Assembly (NCBI GenBank): GCA_002499545.1 | Contig: DAME01000018.1 | Coordinates: 1-8,524 of the forward strand | Source: Euryarchaeota archaeon UBA88 | GTDB lineage: Archaea; Thermoplasmatota; Poseidoniia; Poseidoniales; Poseidoniaceae | Length of the DNA: 8,524 nucleotides | Reading direction: 5' to 3' | In this document: positions 1-6,448 of the stretch, piece by piece | Numbering within the stretch: the first letter of the stretch is position 1 | How the letters are laid out: the number at the start of each line of letters is the position of its first letter | Notes under the pieces: generated by a model | What the model saw: the letters and a program-made list of their open reading frames with translations, nothing else | What the model was told of the DNA's origin: nothing | Databases searched by the model: none | Made by a program: the position numbers and the translations under genes

Positions 1-126
1 GGTAGGGTTGTATAAGACAGGTTGAGGCCCATCGCATCGGATATGATTGGCAAGGGTAATGGGATCAACCTTCGAATTCATCGCATAAATGTACTCAATC
101 ATTGTACGAATCGGATGAACAGTCAT
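1..126 (-). CDS. Hypothetical protein, 5' part only (runs off left edge)
   Basis: An open minus-strand frame begins at ATG 126 and stays open to base 1, giving the first 42 residues of a protein whose C-terminus lies outside the window. The peptide starts MTVHPIRTMIEYIYAMNSKV and continues with a mixed, protein-like composition (DPITLANHIR, then a Pro/Gly-containing turn). An in-frame GTG at 138 could add four residues, and a TGA at 139-141 closes the frame upstream. The same bases read codon-on-codon on the plus strand give a His/Asn/Arg-rich peptide that looks like a shadow, so the minus reading is preferred. I do not recognise the family. There is no clear TATA box directly upstream, so it may be co-transcribed with the small membrane protein gene ending at 229, about 100 nt upstream. 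Only 126 nt are visible, so the call is tentative. Confidence 0.42.
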   Translation of the reverse strand, partial: MTVHPIRTMIEYIYAMNSKVDPITLANHIRCDGPQPVLYNPT

Positions 127-142
127 AGCAATTGGCACTCAC

Positions 143-301
143 ATGGCCGGCAAGAAAAACACATCTTGGCGGAGACGGACGAACAGAGAAAGCTTGGAAA
201 AAGCAGAGGCGAACAGACAATTAGACACCTATGAGGAATACAACTGCGTAAAGAAACCCATCATTGGTTTCATCACCAAGACAAACATTGCAATCATGTA
301 A
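143..301 (+). CDS. Possible small basic protein (52 aa), doubtful
   Basis: A short plus-strand frame starts at ATG 143 (MAGKKNTSWRRRTNRESLEK) and ends at TAA 299-301. The first 35 residues are strongly charged and could form a helix, and the start (ATG GCC GGC AAG AAA) is typical of archaeal genes. Against it, the last third overlaps, antisense, the end of the better supported membrane protein gene on the other strand by about 70 nt. Its start also lies only 16 nt from the start of the divergent partial ORF at 126, leaving no room for two promoters. It was found by reading the frame by eye, with no family match. It is an alternative to the minus-strand partial gene, and at most one of the two is likely to be real. 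Confidence 0.22.
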   Translation: MAGKKNTSWRRRTNRESLEKAEANRQLDTYEEYNCVKKPIIGFITKTNIAIM

Positions 302-459
302 ACGTACCATTCGAAATCCAAGACAGGAGCGTAAATCTTTGCAGCTAACAATCCTGCGAATACGCCTGCTCCTGCCGCAAGACGGAGATCGATGAATGAA
401 AATTTGAATGAAAAAACTCGAAGCAAACCTCGTGCTTTGGGAACCTGGTCCTCGCTCAT
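229..459 (-). CDS. Small two-helix membrane protein (76 aa)
   Basis: The protein starts MSEDQVPKARGLLRVFSFKF, with a short charged N-terminus. Two hydrophobic segments follow, at about residues 26-44 (RLAAGAGVFAGLLAAKIYA) and 50-69 (FEWYVYMIAMFVLVMKPMMG), and the protein ends TQLYSS. The basic residues before the first helix favour a cytoplasmic N-terminus with both ends inside. The frame could be extended to ATG 477 or TTG 480, but ATG 459 is chosen because MSEDQ is a natural hydrophilic start and an AT-rich promoter-like box lies 25-40 nt upstream of it. No family is recognised. It is divergent from the membrane protein gene at 683, across a 223-nt gap. Small membrane proteins of this kind are often subunits or modulators of larger complexes, but nothing here names a partner. 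Confidence 0.7.
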   Translation of the reverse strand: MSEDQVPKARGLLRVFSFKFSFIDLRLAAGAGVFAGLLAAKIYAPVLDFEWYVYMIAMFVLVMKPMMGFFTQLYSS

Positions 460-482
460 GATTGACACTACATGCATCAATA

Positions 483-500
483 AATGAATATTATTAATGA
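483..500 (-). promoter_or_regulatory. AT-rich TATA-like element for the gene starting at 459
   Basis: Read on the minus strand this stretch is TCATTAATAATATTCATT, the most AT-rich block in the neighbourhood, lying roughly 25-40 nt ahead of ATG 459. Archaeal promoters carry a TATA box centred about 26 nt before the transcription start. This position fits a leaderless or very short-leader transcript. The evidence is position and composition only. Confidence 0.4.
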
Positions 501-682
501 TTTTACAGGTCTTTTCCCTTGAAACGATTTCAGTATGCTCTTCGGTTGTACGTCGGTTTTCTCGGTTATTGAATACAATGTATTCAGCCTCCAGTACACC
601 GCTAAGGGTAATGAAAAACTCATCAAAAAGAACTTATGGTTCAGTACGCAACTATTTGAATGGAACATTCAGCCACTAAGGC

Positions 683-1561
683 ATGTACACCGCTGCGCTG
701 TACGAACGTTTCTTGGGCCACAAGGCGAACGAAACGCTTCGGCATCTTTGCATTCGAGCCGCTATTCTGGGGTTTTTGGTGCATTTACTGCTGTGTCTGC
801 TCTATCAGCTTCATTTGGTTGATTTCAGCGTTCAAACCAGTGGTCTGTTCGACTCGTATCTCGATGCATTGTACACTCCATTTTCCATCTTTTTGGCATA
901 TGAAGTGTACGAACTGATTCGCACGATTCCAGATTCATTCACTAATTCAATCGGAAAACAATTCGAAATCATCACCTTACTGGTGGTCAGAGATATTTTG
1001 AAGCGCTTGTCTGATATCGACGCTTCGGTCACCTCGGCCGTCGATGACAGTATCACAATCTTAGCGGTCGAATGTCTCGCATTTCTAATTCTCTTTTGTA
1101 CCGCCTTGTTCTTCACCAGAGCCCAACGCGAAACGAGTTCAATATCGAAAGACAAGGATGAGTTGGAGAAGTTTATTTCTCAGAAAAGACAACTTGCAAT
1201 CTTGCTGCTAGCTGTGTATATCTTGACTGCCATTTACTCTCTTTCAACGTGGTCATACGGTGTAGTGGAAGGGGATGGAAGCACGAATCGCACGATTTTC
1301 TTCCTCGACTTTTTCACCGTACTGATTATGGCTGATATTCTAATTCTGCTGGTTTCCTATCACTACATCACTGAATTTGCCTACCTTGCGAGAAACACTG
1401 GATTCATTCTCTCAACTGTCATCTTGCGTGTCGCAATTGCAAGTCCTGGCATGTCGGGGGCCATTCTGTTTATCCTCGCTGGATGTCTTGGTTCGGCAGT
1501 TTTGTTCTCAGGCGTCCTCTTTCACAGGAATGAACAGACGTACGCTGCAGAATCTGAATAA
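683..1561 (+). CDS. Multi-pass membrane protein of unknown function (292 aa)
   Basis: This is an integral membrane protein with hydrophobic segments at about residues 24-46, 59-78, 126-146, 169-189, 205-226 and 241-280 (one or two passes in the last). A charged, probably cytoplasmic loop (about 147-169, RAQRETSSISKDKDELEKF) separates the two halves. Residues 85-112 hold an amphipathic stretch (SFTNSIGKQFEIITLLVVRD) following TPFSIFLAYEVYELI. This segment resembles conserved hypothetical membrane proteins I have seen in bacteria, but I cannot name the family. ATG 683 is the only practical start, since a stop codon (677-679) lies immediately upstream in frame. It is the first gene of the plus-strand block, 118 nt from the next gene, and its stop is followed by a 9-bp inverted repeat. 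No catalytic motif is visible. The coding call is firm and the function unknown. Confidence 0.85.
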   Translation: MYTAALYERFLGHKANETLRHLCIRAAILGFLVHLLLCLLYQLHLVDFSVQTSGLFDSYLDALYTPFSIFLAYEVYELIRTIPDSFTNSIGKQFEIITLLVVRDILKRLSDIDASVTSAVDDSITILAVECLAFLILFCTALFFTRAQRETSSISKDKDELEKFISQKRQLAILLLAVYILTAIYSLSTWSYGVVEGDGSTNRTIFFLDFFTVLIMADILILLVSYHYITEFAYLARNTGFILSTVILRVAIASPGMSGAILFILAGCLGSAVLFSGVLFHRNEQTYAAESE

Positions 1562-1566
1562 CTACA

Positions 1567-1593
1567 TTCTTCATCAACAAGTCCGATGAAGAA
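1567..1593 (+). other. Inverted repeat / hairpin after the membrane protein gene
   Basis: TTCTTCATC (1567-1575) and GATGAAGAA (1585-1593) form a perfect 9-bp inverted repeat with a 9-nt loop, starting 6 nt after the stop codon at 1559-1561. The RNA could form an AU-rich hairpin at the 3' end of the upstream transcript. There is no T-run after the stem, so it is not a classical intrinsic terminator. It could be a 3'-end stabiliser, or a chance palindrome. The position right after a stop codon is the main argument for function. Confidence 0.4.
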
Positions 1594-1625
1594 AAATGCC
1601 TGTGCGGATGCGCGTTGTATGAAGT

Positions 1626-1677
1626 CACCTCCATGCATGCAAGCGTCATGCTCTTGATGGTTAAACATCTGGAGGTG
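1626..1677 (+). promoter_or_regulatory. Shine-Dalgarno and complementary masking arm upstream of the hydrolase
   Basis: TGGAGGTG (1670-1677) contains a strong Shine-Dalgarno sequence, GGAGGTG, just before ATG 1680. An exact reverse complement, CACCTCCA, lies at 1626-1633. The two arms form an 8-bp GC-containing stem with a 36-nt loop that would bury the ribosome binding site. The loop contains the self-complementary CATGCATG (1632-1639, partly overlapping the first arm). The SD is real by inspection and is the strongest in the window. Whether the leader is transcribed from upstream of 1626, and so can fold, is unknown. The GGAGG core sits 4 nt from the start codon, slightly close. Confidence 0.45.
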
Positions 1678-1679
1678 CC

Positions 1680-3611
1680 ATGGCAGGGTCCAAAGACGCC
1701 GACGTCGATGCTGCCCTTGACGCAGTTCTTGTCCCTGAACCAACCTCGCCCAATACTGACGGCCAGGTTGCTGGACTGGGAGACGGTCGCCGTGAACTCA
1801 CATATTCAGCAGCTACGACCATCGCCGTTGCTGTCGTCTTTCTTTTGCTTGCAATGGCGTTTGGAGAAACGGTCTTGAACGCCTCACAGGAAGACGAATT
1901 CAGTGGAGACTGGTGGGATACTCCATTACACCTTCGACATACAATGGACCTGCCAATGGACACGTTGCGTGCTCAACTGCCGGTCAACGGAACCTATGAA
2001 CCACTTCCGTACACCGAACACTTCATCGAAGTTGAACTTCCACCGAGTGAACAGGATGTCGGTTTCCCCGGTCCTGCATTGATGCACGTTGCTCTTTGGT
2101 TGCCCAATGTTCCTGAAGGGACGCAGGTTCCTGTCATCATGACCATTCATCCGTACTACGACTTTGGTGGGGAAGGCATGCCTGGTGTTGGAGATGATTC
2201 ATCGCCGAACACCGTACCGGATGGAGGGGTTGGAAAATGGGTGTACGATACCTTCGTTCCTCACGGCTATGCGTTTGCACAAGCCTCAACTTTTGGCACC
2301 GGGCAATCGACACACTGCCAAGACGTCAAAGGACTTGGAGAACAAACCGGAATTCAAGCGGTCACAGATTGGCTGGGGCAGCAAAATTGGTCGAATGGAA
2401 ACGTTGGATTGATGGGGAAGTCCTATGCTGGTACCACCAACTGGGAAGCCGCACAAAGCCCTTCGGAGCATCTCAAGACCATCGTACCAATTTCTGGCTC
2501 TATCGGCGTGCAAGAAATGTTCTACCGTAACGGCTCTTCTGAAGCTCGGGCAATGGGCTACGATGCTGCATACCAAGCAGCAACTGCGGACCTCACTACC
2601 GACGACATGCGCGTTTGCAGCGATGACATAGTAGGGCCGCTCAGCCCGTGGTCAACGTGGGGATGGGCAGAAGTTGGCGGTGCGGACTGGTCTGATTATT
2701 GGGACGAGCGAAGGCACCTTCCTGACGTTCTTGAAAATTACAAAGGCAGCGTCTACATTGTTTGGGGTATGCAGGATTGGAACGTTGACCCGTACCACGC
2801 CTTCCCAACCTACCAGTTACTGCGTGATGCAGGGATCAACGCACGAGCGATTTCTGGGCAGTGGGCGCACAACTATCCCGACCAACCAGACCGTCACAGC
2901 GAACTTTCATCCGGATACGGCGAGGAAGCCTATCCAAACATGAGCCGAATGGACTGGGCAGTGGAACTGTTTGGTTGGTTCAATTACTATCTGAAAGGTA
3001 TCGGTGAAGAGCCCGCTCCAATGGTGCAGATGCAAACCAACGATGGACGATGGCACGTTGAAGAAACTTGGCCCCCGGAAGACAGCACATGGCTCATGCA
3101 CGACCTCTCAAGTGATTGGACTGGTGCCAGTGGCTCTGTAAACGCACTGGGCTCGAGCGTCACGCTCACCAGCCCAATGTTTGAACAAGAGACGCACGTT
3201 TCGGGACTACCGACATTGCACCTCGATGTTTCTACGCAGGCCTGTCAGGGAGGGCAAATATTTGCGACTATGTACGACGATACGGCGAATCTTCGACTCG
3301 GTCACGCTACGATGGACATTCGGTACCGAGATGGTGGATATGATGCAAAACCTACAGCACCGTTCACCGGTTACACCATGCTGATGGAATTCAATCCCCT
3401 CGATATCGTCATTCCTCAAGGTCACTCACTCCGTATTGAGTTGACTGAATCTGGAGAAGATTATCTCCCGGGACCTTGCGCTTCAAACCCTGCTGGAGGG
3501 CTCACTGTGAACGGTGGAACCGTTGGACTACAGGTCATTGACCGGCCTGTTGATGACGAGCGGTGGTTCTTAGCTCCCGCATGGTGGGACCAGCAACCGA
3601 TTCCTGCATGA
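1680..3611 (+). CDS. Membrane-anchored extracellular S15/CocE-type hydrolase (643 aa)
   Basis: This is an alpha/beta-hydrolase of the X-Pro dipeptidyl-peptidase S15 / CocE-NonD family, which cleaves N-terminal X-Pro dipeptides or esters/acylated substrates. A ~43-residue hydrophilic N-terminus is followed by one transmembrane helix (about 44-61, AATTIAVAVVFLLLAMAF), so the enzyme is probably anchored with its catalytic part outside. The nucleophile motif GKSYAG places Ser248, WGMQDWNVDP gives Asp366, and QWAHNYPDQ gives His397, so the triad is complete and in the family order. From about residue 470 the C-terminal beta-rich (jelly-roll-like) domain of the family follows, with PTLHLDV and a late GHSLRIEL strand. 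Four cysteines (213, 313, 522, 600) in the outside portion could form disulfides. ATG 1680 follows a strong SD (GGAGGTG). It is the first gene of a four-gene run, with the receiver-domain gene 9 nt downstream. Substrate cannot be read from sequence: proline peptidase versus esterase stays open. Confidence 0.9.
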   Translation: MAGSKDADVDAALDAVLVPEPTSPNTDGQVAGLGDGRRELTYSAATTIAVAVVFLLLAMAFGETVLNASQEDEFSGDWWDTPLHLRHTMDLPMDTLRAQLPVNGTYEPLPYTEHFIEVELPPSEQDVGFPGPALMHVALWLPNVPEGTQVPVIMTIHPYYDFGGEGMPGVGDDSSPNTVPDGGVGKWVYDTFVPHGYAFAQASTFGTGQSTHCQDVKGLGEQTGIQAVTDWLGQQNWSNGNVGLMGKSYAGTTNWEAAQSPSEHLKTIVPISGSIGVQEMFYRNGSSEARAMGYDAAYQAATADLTTDDMRVCSDDIVGPLSPWSTWGWAEVGGADWSDYWDERRHLPDVLENYKGSVYIVWGMQDWNVDPYHAFPTYQLLRDAGINARAISGQWAHNYPDQPDRHSELSSGYGEEAYPNMSRMDWAVELFGWFNYYLKGIGEEPAPMVQMQTNDGRWHVEETWPPEDSTWLMHDLSSDWTGASGSVNALGSSVTLTSPMFEQETHVSGLPTLHLDVSTQACQGGQIFATMYDDTANLRLGHATMDIRYRDGGYDAKPTAPFTGYTMLMEFNPLDIVIPQGHSLRIELTESGEDYLPGPCASNPAGGLTVNGGTVGLQVIDRPVDDERWFLAPAWWDQQPIPA

Positions 3612-3620
3612 GATGATGCA

Positions 3621-3983
3621 ATGCGCGTTCTGGCTTTCGAGGACTCTTACGATATCGAGGCGATGCTCGAATCGGCAGGTATCGATTGTCAACAAATGAT
3701 CTTCAAGCAACAATGGAACACGAGCGATTTTCTTTCACACATTGCTGAATTTAAGCCCGACGTACTGCTGCTTGATTTTTACATGCCACCTGCAAACGGG
3801 TTGGAAGTTCTCTCATCACTGCTTGAAGCAGTCGAAGACGAAAGGCTTGAACGGCCAGCTACGATTGTGGCTATGTCCAGTGAGGCATCAGCCAATCAAC
3901 GGTTGATTACCCGAGGTGCTGATACGAGCGTCATCAAGTTCGAAATTGGCAGCCTTTCGATTTGGCTACGCCGTGAATGCTAA
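3621..3983 (+). CDS. Stand-alone response-regulator receiver (CheY-like) domain, 120 aa
   Basis: The protein is a single REC domain with no output domain. It has an acidic pair E7-D8 after the first strand (MRVLAFED), a phosphoacceptor Asp52 in VLLLDFYMPP, a switch Ser86 at the end of strand 4 (IVAMSS), and a conserved Lys106 at the end of strand 5 (VIKF). The usual cis-proline after this Lys is replaced by Phe. REC proteins accept phosphate from a histidine kinase and signal through protein-protein contacts; being free-standing, this one would act like CheY or as a phosphorelay intermediate. At 120 residues it matches the usual domain length. It starts 9 nt after the hydrolase stop and is followed 24 nt later by a membrane protein gene, so co-transcription is likely. 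No histidine kinase is in the window, so its partner is elsewhere. Confidence 0.88.
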   Translation: MRVLAFEDSYDIEAMLESAGIDCQQMIFKQQWNTSDFLSHIAEFKPDVLLLDFYMPPANGLEVLSSLLEAVEDERLERPATIVAMSSEASANQRLITRGADTSVIKFEIGSLSIWLRREC

Positions 3984-4007
3984 GTTCTACCGCTTCAAGG
4001 GCTTTCC

Positions 4008-4772
4008 ATGGCAGGGGAACAAGCCGGTGAAGCAGCGACCGTCCTCATGGGGGAAATTGAGGCTGTTGGCCCTCCTCTTGGATTGGCGATGCTCCTCTTG
4101 TCGTTTTTCCTGATGTTCTATGGTTTCCAAAAACTAAAATTCATTGCTGCGGCGTGTGGAGCGGGGCTAGGATACGTCTCTACGCCACTCATCTACTCGG
4201 TTGTTGGCGATTCGATATCGGAGATTCCACAAGTCTATTTCATGGCTGGAATAGTAGTGCTGTTCAGCCTCACCCTTCTCTTCACAGTCCACATTACCAT
4301 CGCCATGACTGCTTTCTTCTGTGTATTTTTCAGTTTCAGCGCTCTGTTTCGATGGCTGGTTGCGAACGGATACGATTTCGTCGATAACGACTACATGGCC
4401 ATCATCTTGTTCACCTGTTCTTTTTTCCTAACGCGACTTGTACGGAAATATCTCCCGCTGCTCGTTTCAGCGGTTTTGGGGTCGATGGGTTGTATGGCAG
4501 GTATGCTCCTCTTGAACGGTGATTCGTTGAGTTTGATTTCAGCCGAATCATCGTCAACGCTGCTGATGCTTGGCGTAATGATTACACTCAGTTCGGTGTG
4601 GCAATTCAAAAAGATGCAGTACATAGCGAAGCAGGAAAAAGAAAGAGAAACGCTGAACTTACCGGATATTCAACACCCGAAGGGGGCACCTCATCCAAAC
4701 CCTGGAATGATCGATAAAGGCCCGAAGCGACGTCGTCTCGGTGATTTACCCGACCTGCGTGACTTTTCTTAA
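4008..4772 (+). CDS. Seven-helix membrane protein, TMEM198/DUF4203-like (254 aa)
   Basis: Seven hydrophobic segments are visible at about residues 21-38, 42-63, 75-93, 96-117, 128-145, 148-169 and 183-199. A hydrophilic, basic C-terminal tail (200-254) contains a KEKERE stretch and the sequence KGPKRRRLGDLPDL. The FYGFQKLKFIAAACGAGLGY stretch (37-56), a Gly-rich helix pair with F/Y-G-aromatic, resembles the repeat unit of the DUF4203/TMEM198-TM7SF3 membrane family. I am moderately sure of that likeness only. The positive-inside rule puts the tail in the cytoplasm. ATG 4008 (MAGEQAGEAA) is the natural start, 24 nt after the receiver gene. It sits between that gene and a second membrane protein 36 nt downstream, in the same apparent operon. 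No enzymatic residues stand out, so the role could be structural or transport-related. Confidence 0.85.
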   Translation: MAGEQAGEAATVLMGEIEAVGPPLGLAMLLLSFFLMFYGFQKLKFIAAACGAGLGYVSTPLIYSVVGDSISEIPQVYFMAGIVVLFSLTLLFTVHITIAMTAFFCVFFSFSALFRWLVANGYDFVDNDYMAIILFTCSFFLTRLVRKYLPLLVSAVLGSMGCMAGMLLLNGDSLSLISAESSSTLLMLGVMITLSSVWQFKKMQYIAKQEKERETLNLPDIQHPKGAPHPNPGMIDKGPKRRRLGDLPDLRDFS

Positions 4773-4808
4773 CCAAGCGTTCAAATCAAGTCCTCAGGAC
4801 GAACCGCC

Positions 4809-5744
4809 ATGACGCAGCAAGCGATGGACGCTGAGAAGGACAGAACCATCGCATCACTCACTTGCGCGCTGGTCATCACGCTGGTGTCCATTACCTTCTT
4901 TTTCGCGTTTGAAGTCATGGACTTGGTGAGTGATTCAAGTGCTTCGTTTCAAACATCACATTTCGCATTACCGATCATCGGAGTGTTTCGATTTGGATGT
5001 GCTTACCTCGCCTTTCACACCATCGTGTTCTGGATGATTCGCAATCCAGTACCTGGCCGAATGTTTGTTACGCTTCATGAAACCAACGATACTGTGATGT
5101 TGCAGCCTACCGGATTCGAGCGGATTAGCACCTTCAGCAGCTGGACTCTGATGGTGTTTGGTTGTGCCTTTTTGAGTGCTGGGACAGTGACATGGTTGCA
5201 AGTCTTCGATATACCAGTGCCCACGATATTGACCTCGCTCACTGTTGTCTTGATGCCCGTAGCGTACGGATCTGCATTCATCACGGCAACGGTTGTTCGT
5301 TACGTTATCATTCCAGATGAAATCGCTCAAAGGCGACCGTTTGCCTCATTTTTCCTGAATTATGAACTCGTGATGCACAATTACACTGCCATCCTGTTGG
5401 CCGTTGACCTTTTCTTGGTGCAAGCGAAACTCAACTGGGAATTCGGAATTTTCCCCGTGTACTTTGGAATCATTTACGTCCTGTTTTCCTATGCCTATGC
5501 TCGCACAAACAACGGGTACTACATCTACAACTTCCTTGACCCGCGTATGCGCATGGCACCAGTAATCTTGATCGCTCTTGCCTCGGCATGCTGCGTTTTT
5601 TACATCGGACTGTGGCTGGTCAGTTTGCTCATCGAATGGAACGTTGCCGTAGGAGGGCTTGTTTTGGCCTTCTGGGTGAACAGAATTGTGTTGTTTCGAC
5701 GACAAGTGGGTGGTAACGATTACGCGTATCAATCTTCATCGTAA
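4809..5744 (+). CDS. Multi-pass membrane protein, FAR-17a/AIG1 (Pr6Pr)-like (311 aa)
   Basis: Helices are seen at about residues 15-39, 54-76, 108-131, 139-165, 187-204, 212-230, 249-273 and 278-296. The segment NYELVMHNYTAILLAVDLFL (184-203) followed by FPVYFGIIYVLFSYAY and GYYIYNFLDP (236-245) matches my memory of bacterial Pr6Pr and eukaryotic FAR-17a/AIG1-like membrane proteins. Those carry a conserved His in an N-x-x-M/L-H context (here His190) and a Y-P-F-L-D-like motif. AIG1 and ADTRP in animals are Thr/His hydrolases of fatty-acid esters of hydroxy fatty acids. The nucleophilic Thr equivalent is not clear here, although Thr71 in YLAFHTIVFW lies in a plausible helix. It is the last gene of the run of four, and its stop overlaps the convergent acidic protein gene by 16 nt. 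Membrane protein: firm. Family: moderate. Enzymatic activity: unproven. Confidence 0.87.
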   Translation: MTQQAMDAEKDRTIASLTCALVITLVSITFFFAFEVMDLVSDSSASFQTSHFALPIIGVFRFGCAYLAFHTIVFWMIRNPVPGRMFVTLHETNDTVMLQPTGFERISTFSSWTLMVFGCAFLSAGTVTWLQVFDIPVPTILTSLTVVLMPVAYGSAFITATVVRYVIIPDEIAQRRPFASFFLNYELVMHNYTAILLAVDLFLVQAKLNWEFGIFPVYFGIIYVLFSYAYARTNNGYYIYNFLDPRMRMAPVILIALASACCVFYIGLWLVSLLIEWNVAVGGLVLAFWVNRIVLFRRQVGGNDYAYQSSS

Positions 5745-6448
5745 GGTTGCCAATCGTCTTGACCTTCTTCACGGTACCACCAGTAGCCGTCTTCATCTTC
5801 AAACCATTCAACCCCGTTTTCATCAACAGAATAGCCTTCAAGGTCTTCGCCTTCATCTTCATCTTCATCCTCAGCATTCGGATCGACCATGCCTGATTCT
5901 TGGGAAATTTGCTGCTTGAGTCGTTCGAGTTCTTCTTGTTCATCGGCAAAGACTCGATTCTCTTGGCGATTCTCGGCTTGATGGTCACCCTTGCGAATTG
6001 CTTCATCAGATTCTGCGAAGAAATCACTGCTCATTCGGGCTTTGAAATCTTCAAATTCATCACGGCCATAACTACCGACAAATTCATTGCCTTTGGATTG
6101 CATTAAATCATCCAAATTCTTTCTCTTGCCTAAATTGAGTTCAGGTGCGTCAGGAACTGCACCGGAATAAAAGGAATCTTCATCATCAGAAACCTTCTGA
6201 AAACTACGACCCTCTGGGTCGACTTCCTCTATCGCTTCGATGATGAGGTCGTGCTCTTCTTCATCGATGTTCTCGTTCTCGTAGTTATCAGTCACAATAG
6301 AGACGAGCTTTTTCAGGTTCTTTCCGAGTTTACGCTCATCGTCACCGTATTCTGAAACGAGTTTGTCAACCTGCTTGAGAAGTCGCTCATAAGGCGTACC
6401 CGTGATGGCTCCAATGAATCGGCCCAAACCGCCCTTCTTCTTCGCCAT
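5729..6448 (-). CDS. Acidic protein with C-terminal tryptophan-rich WW-like motif (239 aa)
   Basis: The protein starts MAKKKGGLGRFIGAITGTPY, a basic glycine-rich head, followed by a helical segment (about 20-77, YERLLKQVDKLVSEYGDDER onward). A charged, probably disordered middle follows, with a Glu/Gln/Lys helix at 168-184. Residues 192-203 form a run of alternating Glu and Asp. The C-terminus (211-239) holds NGVEWF, GYWWYR and DDWQPYDED: W215, W223-W224-Y225 and W233 with P235, an aromatic pattern like a compact WW domain. ATG 6448 is preferred over the GTG at 6469 because MAKKK is a natural start and a TATA-like stretch lies ~27 nt upstream. No signal peptide or membrane helix is seen, so it is likely cytoplasmic. 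It is divergent from the JAMM protease and overlaps the upstream membrane gene tail to tail. Function unknown; an adaptor or scaffold is a guess. Confidence 0.85.
   Translation of the reverse strand: MAKKKGGLGRFIGAITGTPYERLLKQVDKLVSEYGDDERKLGKNLKKLVSIVTDNYENENIDEEEHDLIIEAIEEVDPEGRSFQKVSDDEDSFYSGAVPDAPELNLGKRKNLDDLMQSKGNEFVGSYGRDEFEDFKARMSSDFFAESDEAIRKGDHQAENRQENRVFADEQEELERLKQQISQESGMVDPNAEDEDEDEGEDLEGYSVDENGVEWFEDEDGYWWYREEGQDDWQPYDED
5851..5869. repeat. CTTCAT hexanucleotide repeat coding the acidic run
   Basis: Three tandem CTTCAT units (plus one base) lie inside the acidic protein gene; on the coding strand they read as alternating GAT/GAA codons for Asp-Glu. Such short in-frame repeats can change length by slippage without shifting the frame. 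Confidence 0.6.

Noticed and set aside
22..234. Plus-strand 70-aa frame starting with TTG
   Set aside because: It is codon-on-codon antisense to the more protein-like minus partial gene, starts with TTG and is rich in His, Asn and Arg, as expected of a shadow frame.
477..822. Small frames on both strands in the 460-682 gap and into the next gene
   Set aside because: Their composition is not protein-like, and those extending past 683 overlap the real membrane protein in another frame.
4968..5732. Antisense frames of 120 and 128 aa under the AIG1-like gene
   Set aside because: They lie wholly opposite a well supported membrane protein and have the His/Gln/Ser-rich makeup of reversed hydrophobic codons.
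5818..5836. EF-hand-like DENG in the acidic protein
   Set aside because: The first calcium-binding position would be Ser and the spacing of the other ligands does not fit a 12-residue loop.
5629..6027. Minus-strand 132-aa Lys/Met-rich frame
   Set aside because: It is an out-of-frame reading of the acidic protein gene; GAA/GAT repeats read one base off give Lys and Met.
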